NCBI GenBank assembly: GCA_964635325.1
Contig: CAZWOL010000098.1
Location: 1 to 6,570 of the forward strand
Origin: BOG-1112 sp964635325
Lineage (GTDB): Bacteria; Bdellovibrionota_B; Oligoflexia; Oligoflexales; Bog-1112
Reading direction: 5' to 3'
DNA: 6,570 nt
Part shown: positions 1-5,926 of the stretch, piece by piece
Position numbering within the stretch: position 1 is the stretch's first letter
Layout: every line of letters begins with the position of its first letter
Translations under genes and position numbers: made by a program
The notes under the pieces: model-generated
The model's input: only the letters and a program-made list of their open reading frames with translations
The model's database searches: none
Told to the model about the DNA's origin: nothing

Positions 1-133
1 ATATATATCGGACCTGAAGCACCCACCTCATCCGCTAAATAAGCCTCTGTTTTTAAATGAAATAAAAAATAAATTTTAGTTTTAACCAAAAATTCCGAAG
101 TGCACTCCAACGAATCTTCAGGAGCTGCATCTT
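1..133. other. Upstream/intergenic region with AT-rich core
   Basis: This stretch precedes the lipoprotein gene. Bases about 51-90 are almost all A and T, as expected of a promoter region, but I find no convincing -35/-10 pair: TAAATT at 70-75 matches the -10 consensus at only four of six bases and has no good -35 partner 17 bases upstream. Short open frames run in from the left edge: one plus-strand frame ends with TAA at 40-42, another with TAG at 77-79, and a minus-strand frame is open from 131 to 1. None can be assigned to a gene from this fragment alone. Confidence 0.5.
120..124 (+). promoter_or_regulatory. Shine-Dalgarno site of the lipoprotein gene
   Basis: AGGAG lies nine bases before the ATG at 134, which is good spacing for a ribosome binding site. 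It supports that ATG as the start, and the resulting N-terminus is a proper lipoprotein signal peptide. Confidence 0.75.
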
Positions 134-2032
134 ATGCTCGAAAATAGAGTACGTTTACTACCTATCCTCGCAGTCAATTTATTAGGTCTGAACCTAATTG
201 TATCGTGTCGCGTACAGAAGATAGAAAAAACAGGTCATGCAAGTGGTGCGACCAGTAATTTTATAGGCATAGCGAATTCAGGAGAGCTTCCAGTAAGTCT
301 TGAAGCAGGATCACTAACTCTGGTTTCGAAAGAAAGCGTGACTACGAATGGACGTACCGGAACTTTCACTGTCTATGACGCAAACAACGTCGCACTTGGA
401 AATTTCATCAGCTATACAGATCCGATTGACTCCTCCTACAGTGACACGGTCATGGTTGTAAACACCACGAACAATAGCTATTTCGGCATCCGTTCGAATG
501 GAACACTCGCATCTGCACCTTCTCCTGCCTATGAACTCTTTCAAGGTGCAAATTGTCCAGCGACTGAAACACCTGCAATTGTCTGGGCAGGAAGCGCACC
601 GATTTTTCCTGCATCTGCAAGTACTCCGCTGAGTTTTTCAATTGGCAGTCGCTCATACATCTATCCCTTTAGTACGGATGTACCCTCAACTCTCAACCGT
701 CTTTCATACAGAAAGAATGGAGGAACCTGCATCAACACTTCACCCAATGTCCCAATTCGCTCAACACTTGGATCAATACCTGGTATTGATCCCAACGACA
801 CTCCCGGAATAGAACCTTTGTTTTACAGTATGGTCAATGATGCAAACGGAAGAATTTATGTAGCATTGGGAGAAATCGGTTATATGAGTACCCTCACACT
901 TGCAAGCTGCTTACCAAGCGCAAGCAACCCAGGATGTACTTCCGCTTCTAATTGGACGAGTGGAACCACCAATGCAAAAGGATTTTCGTCTCCAATACTA
1001 GCTGTTGGAAGCGATGGAACACTTTACTCGAGCGGAATGGATTACGAGCACACAGACAACAATAGCGAATATCATACTGCTTTTTCGATGTGTAAACCTT
1101 CGCTACTCAATTCATATTGTTCAGCATCCAATGCTTGGACTCTAGTAAATAATACAAGTAACAACGGATTGATCCCAGGAACCTTAGCATACACAGCGGT
1201 CAATGGTGGCACAAACGGGATGGCGATCGACTCCAACGACAGAATCTATATCGTTTATACTGAAGGAAATGGAGGAGTTATTGTTCAATCTTGCCAAGCA
1301 AAAGCAACAAATTCCTTCTGTACAGACAGTCCAAACTCTTGGTCCTACGGAAGGATTTATCCTCAAAACGCATTGCAGCACTCATTGGCTATTGATAGTG
1401 ACGGTCGTCTACATCTTAGCTATGTTGATTTCAATTTGCAGAACCAATACTACTCAACATGCTTACCTTCTACTGCAAACTCTTTTTGTTCTTCTGAATG
1501 GTCGACAATCAATCTAGGGTCAGTCCAAAGCCTGTGGGGCATTAGTCAAAATGGACTTGTAGTATCTAAGACAGGAAAAGTCATTATTAGCTATGGCGAT
1601 GCAACAACAAATCAAACCAACATTCGCACTTGCCAAAATACAAATGGAAGTTGCGCCACAGGAGATACTCCAGCAGCAGCTGGATGGACTAGCGGAGCTG
1701 TAAGCACTTCTGTGAATCACTCCTCAGTGTTGGCTATTGATTCATACGGTACTACATTCCTTTCGACTCGTTACGGTTATGCATACTGTCTAGCGAGTGC
1801 CAACTGCTCAGGAGGTCCTGCAAATTGGACAACAGTTGCAGGAGAAAGTGGAGCAAGCTACAGTGGCATTAAAATCGCTAACGGTCGAGTGCACATGGTT
1901 CACTTTTTCTACAATACACCTGCCATGCGCATGAGTACGATCGTTGATAGTGGAGCTCTACTTCGAGCCTACGACAACAAAAGTAGTCCCAAAGTTGCTC
2001 CAACCTATGCAATTCCTCTACATATTCAATAG
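134..2032 (+). CDS. Predicted lipoprotein with Cys-paired beta-propeller-like repeats
   Basis: This 632-residue protein is of unknown function, and I do not recognise a named family. Residues 1-24 form a lipoprotein signal peptide: basic N-terminus (Arg5, Arg7), hydrophobic core from about 8 to 23, and lipobox LIVSC with Cys25 as the lipidated residue. It is therefore probably anchored to a membrane facing the periplasm or cell surface. Residues about 40-210 form a Ser/Thr/Asn-rich N-terminal part with two cysteines (141, 199). From about 230 to 592 a motif like LAIDSDGRLHLSY recurs about seven times (near 233, 289, 363, 418, 475, 533, 579), as in propeller blades. Between these motifs sit six cysteine pairs (259/268, 320/329, 387/396, 443/452, 500/507, 552/558), each followed by a Trp a few residues later; the pairs are probably disulfides. 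A binding or adhesive role is possible but unproven. It converges on the molybdoenzyme operon and has no visible functional link to it. Confidence 0.85.
   Translation: MLENRVRLLPILAVNLLGLNLIVSCRVQKIEKTGHASGATSNFIGIANSGELPVSLEAGSLTLVSKESVTTNGRTGTFTVYDANNVALGNFISYTDPIDSSYSDTVMVVNTTNNSYFGIRSNGTLASAPSPAYELFQGANCPATETPAIVWAGSAPIFPASASTPLSFSIGSRSYIYPFSTDVPSTLNRLSYRKNGGTCINTSPNVPIRSTLGSIPGIDPNDTPGIEPLFYSMVNDANGRIYVALGEIGYMSTLTLASCLPSASNPGCTSASNWTSGTTNAKGFSSPILAVGSDGTLYSSGMDYEHTDNNSEYHTAFSMCKPSLLNSYCSASNAWTLVNNTSNNGLIPGTLAYTAVNGGTNGMAIDSNDRIYIVYTEGNGGVIVQSCQAKATNSFCTDSPNSWSYGRIYPQNALQHSLAIDSDGRLHLSYVDFNLQNQYYSTCLPSTANSFCSSEWSTINLGSVQSLWGISQNGLVVSKTGKVIISYGDATTNQTNIRTCQNTNGSCATGDTPAAAGWTSGAVSTSVNHSSVLAIDSYGTTFLSTRYGYAYCLASANCSGGPANWTTVAGESGASYSGIKIANGRVHMVHFFYNTPAMRMSTIVDSGALLRAYDNKSSPKVAPTYAIPLHIQ
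770..792. repeat. Perfect 11-bp inverted repeat with 1-base spacer
   Basis: GGATCAATACC (770-780), a single T, then its exact reverse complement GGTATTGATCC (782-792). Allowing one bulged C at 793, the stem extends by two more A-T pairs (768-769 with 794-795). It lies inside the lipoprotein gene, in codons for Gly-Ser-Ile-Pro-Gly-Ile-Asp-Pro, at the boundary between the N-terminal part and the repeat domain. In RNA the central bases would have to open to form a loop. I infer no specific role. Confidence 0.7.
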
Positions 2033-2040
2033 ATCTATTG
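2027..2040. other. 14-bp palindrome at the convergent gene ends
   Basis: CAATAGATCTATTG is a perfect palindrome that includes the TAG stop codon (2030-2032) of the lipoprotein gene and most of the 18-base gap to the stop codon of the [2Fe-2S] subunit gene. It could form a five-pair stem with a GATC loop on either strand. Neither strand has an adjoining T-run, so it is at best a weak bidirectional transcription end point. Confidence 0.3.
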
Positions 2041-2050
2041 GTCGTGATAC

Positions 2051-2575
2051 CTATCCCACCAGTAGACCTGGAGTCTTTTTTACCACCTCTCGTATTGCGT
2101 TCCAGTAGCGGACATAGCCTGTGCAACGACAGATGTTGTCTCCAACGGCATTGCGAATTGCATTTTCTAGCTCGCTTACTGGAATAGGTTTTGCCTTCAA
2201 TTGCTCCATCAGTACTGTAGCACCCATTAAAAATCCTGGTGTGGAGTAGCCACACTGAAACGAAAAATGCTCGAGAAAGGCTTCCTGCAGAGGACTGAGT
2301 TTGCCGTCTTTGCTCAGTCCTTCAACCGTCTGAACTTCACATCCCTGCATACTTGTCACAGGTGTGATACAGGCCTGTGCCTTTTTAAGCTCACGACCCT
2401 CACCATCTCGGTAGGCAAAAGTACAAGCCTTGCAAATGCCCATACCACAGCACACTTTGGTGCCCGTCAAATTTAAAGTCTCATGAAGAAAATCTGCAAG
2501 CATACTTGAAGGTGCTACGCGATGCTTCACCTTAGTTCCGTTGACTGTAAGTTCGACCATCACACTTTGTGTCAT
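2051..2575 (-). CDS. [2Fe-2S] small subunit of a xanthine oxidase-family molybdoenzyme
   Basis: This is a 174-residue electron-transfer subunit, the usual length for the stand-alone iron-sulfur chain of two- or three-subunit Moco hydroxylases (IorA, CoxS and YagT type). Residues 1-85 are a plant-ferredoxin-like domain whose cluster cysteines are 43, 48, 51 and 69 (motif CCGMGICKAC, with an extra Cys42 where Gly is usual). Residues 90-165 are the helical [2Fe-2S]-binding domain with Cys108 (QCGYSTPGF) and Cys149/Cys151 (ICRCTGY). The fourth ligand, normally Cys in CGYCTPG, is Ser111 here (codon TCC). There is no signal peptide, so export would rely on its partner. The ATG overlaps the stop of the large-subunit gene as ATGA, with a G-rich stretch (GGGGG) just upstream as probable ribosome binding site. 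It is the last gene of the operon. The subunit type is certain; the substrate is unknown. Confidence 0.93.
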   Translation of the reverse strand: MTQSVMVELTVNGTKVKHRVAPSSMLADFLHETLNLTGTKVCCGMGICKACTFAYRDGEGRELKKAQACITPVTSMQGCEVQTVEGLSKDGKLSPLQEAFLEHFSFQCGYSTPGFLMGATVLMEQLKAKPIPVSELENAIRNAVGDNICRCTGYVRYWNAIREVVKKTPGLLVG

Positions 2576-5283
2576 AGAACCCCCAATATGTGATTTGGTA
2601 AAATTGGTAAATTGTAGAAGCGTTTGTTCATTGCATGTGCGATTGCGTTTGTGAGTGCCGGCAAAATTGGGTGCAAGACAACTTCGGCCATACCCTTAGG
2701 ACTTTCTCCCGGCACAGGTTCAACGAGATGCAGTTGCTGCTTGTAAAGCGGAACATCCGATGCCAGTGGAACTTTATAACGATGTAGGTTCCACCCTCCT
2801 GCACCAGGTCCTCCTTCAAACTGGGGATAGTGCTCATACAAGACCTGTCCTATACCCATAGCAACAGCTCCCTGCGACTGTCCTTCGACAATGTCATGTT
2901 GGATGATTGGCCCGCAGTCGAGAAAGTTATGCATCTCTTCAACAGCAACCAATCCCGTCTTTAGATCTACAGCAACCTGACAGAGAGCTGCACAGGGTGT
3001 GAAGATATCTTCACCACCCTGACTACTTTTGACAGAGGGAAACTGTACTTCGAGACGATCGAAAATTTCGTAAGGCTTATGCGCCTTCTTCATAGCAAGT
3101 GCATCGATTTCAAGACGTACTTTGCCCTCCCGCAAAGCAAACACAGCTTGGGCCCAACCCGCCTGGTAGTACCCATGCGCCATCACAGCAACAGGACGAT
3201 CTTGAGTATAAAGTGCACGAGCAAGCTCCGACATGGACAGATCCGGTAAACCAGGGTACTGCAATTTCGACTGTTTCCAACTTGCTTTTTGCAGACTCAG
3301 ATCCTTGCGTCCCCATAATGCAAGAGCTGTAGGCCAAATGCTCTGTGAAAATAGTAGACGCGAAGCCTGTATAATAACGTGTCGATGCTGATAGGCACCT
3401 GCGCTTGCAGCACTAGACATCATCACTTCGGGTGTAAAACGCACATTCTTTGCAAGTTCCTCGAGCTGCGAATCTTCGGTACAGAACTTTGCAAAGAGTT
3501 TGAGAACGTCAAAGCGTTTGCTTTCTCCAAGATGCATTTCACTTGCGTTGTTCCCCAGAGAATCTGCAGTTGCAAGTGCAAGTGTTGTTGCAACACCATT
3601 ACCCATATCGAGATAGTTGCTTGCGACACTCAAAGTACCATCTGCATGAATTTGGACTTCGGCTATAACAGCATCACGTGTACTACCAAAGCTCTTCATC
3701 GTCAGTGCAAAACCCACTCCGTAAGCTTTTTCTTTGTTAGTGCGTTTGTGTATAGCTTTGCGTTCTTGCCATAGGTAATGTTGCTTAGCCATTTGTAAGA
3801 TTTTATCAATCTGCAAAGGGCTATTTGAAAGACGCCCCCGCAAGGTCTCTGATAAAGCTGTAAAAATGTTACGCTCGCGCAGTTCGATAGCATCGATACC
3901 AAGTTTTTCTGCAGCTTCGTCAATGAGTGTTTCTAAGGAAAACTGTGCCTGCAAAGCACCAAAGCCTCGCATAGACCCCGACGGCACTGCAGAGCTTGCA
4001 AGACCTCGAATGTGCACGTGTGTTTTTGGAAAATAGTAACCCGATCCTGCATTATCAGCAGCGACAACTGGCACACACCAGCTAAAGTTGTCGTTACCTC
4101 CACCATCAAAATCCATTTGCGCTTGTAGTATCTGAAACTTTCCATCCGCATCGATAGCAAGTGATTCTTTTATTTTCGAGGGGTGACGTTTAAGGCCAAA
4201 CTGAAATTGTTCGAAACGACTATTTACAATACGGACTGGCTTTCCGAGTATACGTGCTGCCAGTGCAAGGTAGATCGGAAAGAGAGAATGGTCCTTGCCT
4301 CCAAATCCACCACCAGGATAACAGGCATCGACTTCGATCACAGAAATGGGGAGCGTGCATTTTTTATCAGAGAATACTTGGGCAACATGCTCTGCATCGG
4401 CATAAGGTGACTGTGATCCACTAACGATGCGTAGTGTTTTTTTGGAAGCATCGTACCAAGCAAGTCCATTCTCAGGTTCCATAAAGAGCGGATCTACAGA
4501 TTGGGTACTAAATTCACCTGAAAAAACTTTAAGTTTTTTTTCTTTAAGTTCTTCACCAATTTTTTGCGCAAAGTGCATAGCCCGTTGTGCAGGAGACCCA
4601 ATTTCACTAGCCTCTGGAAATGGAGCTCTAATCAGGTCACTATCTCGAGCATGAGAGAAGAGGAGGCGTCCGTTATCTTTGTATTTGACCATTTGTGCAT
4701 CTAAGTAGGAAACTCGATCTGTAGGGGCTGAAACTTTATCTCCATAACGCAAAAAGGCATCAGGGTTGATCAGAAATGGATTTGCAGACAGAAAAGCATC
4801 GTTCTTGAAAAAAGCAAGAGCCACGGCTTGACCCAAAAAATCAGGTGCTGCATTAAGACGTGCAAACAACTTGGTTTTGAAGAAGGGTGGAGCTGTGAGG
4901 ACAAGTTTTTCAAAATCATTCTGTGTAAGAACCTTAAAGGGTCTAGCATCTACCGGTAGAGCATCGAAGTTGACTCCAAGCAAAATACGATCCACACTGG
5001 TAGCCTTCAGTATGACGACACGAACTTCATCCTTAGGCCAATTGGGCATGTCCCTAGCCCTGTAATCACGAGCGTAGATTTTGGCACCCGTTACTTTCGC
5101 TAGCCCCTCATAGCGATGTCGAGCAGCCCCTGGACCGGCCATCCAGGTTGGAGGAGGAATAAGCGTACCTGCAGGTGTTTTGGCAGATGCAAGCAGTTGA
5201 CTTGGAGGTAGATAGCGAACAAGCAAGCTGACGCCTGCCAGCATTCCTGTCGTTTTTAGAAAATCACGACGAGACTGTTTCAT
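2572..5283 (-). CDS. Tat-exported molybdopterin-binding large subunit, xanthine oxidase family
   Basis: This is the catalytic subunit of a Moco hydroxylase (aldehyde, xanthine or isoquinoline oxidoreductase superfamily), 903 residues from the preferred ATG at 5283. That start has GGAG nine bases upstream; an in-frame ATG at 5298 adds five residues but has no ribosome binding site. The N-terminus is a Tat signal: SRRDFLK with the twin arginines at 5-6, a hydrophobic stretch to about residue 25, and probable cleavage after Ala-Ser-Ala at 34. The hammerhead domain spans roughly 55-195 (YEGLAKVTGAKIYARD near the start). Moco-binding landmarks follow: MEPENGLAWYD (268-278), GGGFGGKD (324-331), SMRGFG (437-442), DMGNG (559-563), VEGQSQGAVAMGIGQ (799-813), and the catalytic glutamate Glu867 in KGMAEVV. 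GNG replaces the usual GQG, and GMAE the usual GVGE. It probably works in the periplasm with the [2Fe-2S] subunit. With no FAD subunit in the window, it resembles IorB-type enzymes. The substrate is not predictable. Confidence 0.92.
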   Translation of the reverse strand: MKQSRRDFLKTTGMLAGVSLLVRYLPPSQLLASAKTPAGTLIPPPTWMAGPGAARHRYEGLAKVTGAKIYARDYRARDMPNWPKDEVRVVILKATSVDRILLGVNFDALPVDARPFKVLTQNDFEKLVLTAPPFFKTKLFARLNAAPDFLGQAVALAFFKNDAFLSANPFLINPDAFLRYGDKVSAPTDRVSYLDAQMVKYKDNGRLLFSHARDSDLIRAPFPEASEIGSPAQRAMHFAQKIGEELKEKKLKVFSGEFSTQSVDPLFMEPENGLAWYDASKKTLRIVSGSQSPYADAEHVAQVFSDKKCTLPISVIEVDACYPGGGFGGKDHSLFPIYLALAARILGKPVRIVNSRFEQFQFGLKRHPSKIKESLAIDADGKFQILQAQMDFDGGGNDNFSWCVPVVAADNAGSGYYFPKTHVHIRGLASSAVPSGSMRGFGALQAQFSLETLIDEAAEKLGIDAIELRERNIFTALSETLRGRLSNSPLQIDKILQMAKQHYLWQERKAIHKRTNKEKAYGVGFALTMKSFGSTRDAVIAEVQIHADGTLSVASNYLDMGNGVATTLALATADSLGNNASEMHLGESKRFDVLKLFAKFCTEDSQLEELAKNVRFTPEVMMSSAASAGAYQHRHVIIQASRLLFSQSIWPTALALWGRKDLSLQKASWKQSKLQYPGLPDLSMSELARALYTQDRPVAVMAHGYYQAGWAQAVFALREGKVRLEIDALAMKKAHKPYEIFDRLEVQFPSVKSSQGGEDIFTPCAALCQVAVDLKTGLVAVEEMHNFLDCGPIIQHDIVEGQSQGAVAMGIGQVLYEHYPQFEGGPGAGGWNLHRYKVPLASDVPLYKQQLHLVEPVPGESPKGMAEVVLHPILPALTNAIAHAMNKRFYNLPILPNHILGVL

Positions 5284-5926
5284 AGGTGCATGCTCCATTT
5301 CGAGTAAAATCTGAACGAAGTGAGGGTAGAGTCGAAAAATGTCGAAGATCTTCGGGGCTATCTATATCTACTGCTGCATGAGGAAGATGCATCAGAAGCT
5401 TCTCATCACACAAGTGCAAAAGACGCTTCGCACCTTTTTCATTATCTAGCGTCAATACATCAGCAAAGATAGTACGAGGCAATATGCACGGAATTCCATA
5501 AGTTTCTTCGTAAGCAGCACAAACAACTGATCCAGGATTCGCAAAATAGGCGTTCAACAGAGAACTATAGTCGTCACTATTCAGAAAAATCTGATCACAA
5601 GTTGCGAGCAAGCATGCCTCGCAGTCCGGAGATTTTTCTTGTAAAGTTTGAATGCCTTGCTTCAAAGTTGATCCCATCCCCAAATTTTTTTCATCAGGAA
5701 TCACCACAACATTGGGGCTGACTTGATGTGCAAGGTTTGCTAGTTCTGCACTAGCATTGCTTAGCACCCATACTTCGCTAAGACCACTCGCATAAAGGTT
5801 CTTCACACATCTTTCTAAGAGAGTTTGCCCCTCCCAGAAAATACTCTGTTTAGGAAATCCAAGGCGTCGTGAATATCCAGCAGCAAGCACAAGTCCTACA
5901 ACTCTATGTGAATCAGGCAATTTCAC
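5264..5926 (-). CDS. mocA: MocA-type molybdopterin cytidylyltransferase (NTP transferase)
   Basis: This is a 220-residue nucleotidyltransferase of the MobA/MocA fold, the usual size for the family. It would join CMP to Mo-molybdopterin, making the MCD cofactor used by bacterial xanthine oxidase-family hydroxylases. The nucleotide-binding signature LAAGYSRRLGFPKQ is at residues 14-27. GMGSTLKQGI follows at 83-92, the metal/nucleotide motif TCDQ at 109-112, an acceptor-side segment YGIPCILPRTIF at 143-154, and DIDSPEDL at 187-194. The CTP (MocA) rather than GTP (MobA) preference is inferred from the LAAG...KQ signature and from the operon. The start is GTG, 14 bases inside the end of xdhC, with only a weak GAG upstream, so translation is probably coupled to xdhC. 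Its 3' end overlaps the next gene by 20 bases; its TGA is read there across the second twin-arginine codon and the following Asp codon. Confidence 0.88.
   Translation of the reverse strand: MKLPDSHRVVGLVLAAGYSRRLGFPKQSIFWEGQTLLERCVKNLYASGLSEVWVLSNASAELANLAHQVSPNVVVIPDEKNLGMGSTLKQGIQTLQEKSPDCEACLLATCDQIFLNSDDYSSLLNAYFANPGSVVCAAYEETYGIPCILPRTIFADVLTLDNEKGAKRLLHLCDEKLLMHLPHAAVDIDSPEDLRHFSTLPSLRSDFTRNGACTYETVSS
5293..5296 (-). promoter_or_regulatory. Shine-Dalgarno site that decides the large-subunit start
   Basis: On the minus strand GGAG lies nine bases before the ATG at 5283-5281. It overlaps the alternative ATG at 5298, which itself is preceded only by ATTTTACTCGAA. This favours the shorter start, whose product begins MKQSRRDFLK, a textbook Tat leader. 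Confidence 0.6.

Noticed and set aside
1203..1517. A 104-codon plus-strand open frame inside the lipoprotein gene
   Set aside because: It is an alternative frame of a gene whose repeats and cysteine pairs are consistent throughout.
2064..2081. Terminator-like AGAC/GTCT stem followed by six T on the plus strand, after the lipoprotein gene
   Set aside because: The stem has only four pairs, and the site lies inside the [2Fe-2S] coding sequence, where it encodes Lys-Lys-Thr-Pro-Gly on the other strand. It is too weak to call.
1878..2255. A 125-codon minus-strand open frame across the convergent gene ends
   Set aside because: It overlaps the end of the lipoprotein gene and the [2Fe-2S] gene in another frame, and its translation shows no domain or motif.
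2230..2260. Frameshift as the cause of the missing cysteine in the small subunit
   Set aside because: Residues on both sides (QCGY and TPGF) match the family in the same frame, so it is a single substitution.
3571..3596. Short direct (TGCAAGTGCAAGTG) and inverted (TGTTGCAACA) repeats in the large subunit gene
   Set aside because: They are short, fall in coding sequence for an Ala/Thr/Leu-rich helix, and are explained by codon choice.
3379..3774. A 131-codon plus-strand open frame opposite the large subunit gene
   Set aside because: It lies wholly inside a well-supported gene with conserved motifs, and its translation is Cys-rich and low-quality. It is an antisense shadow.
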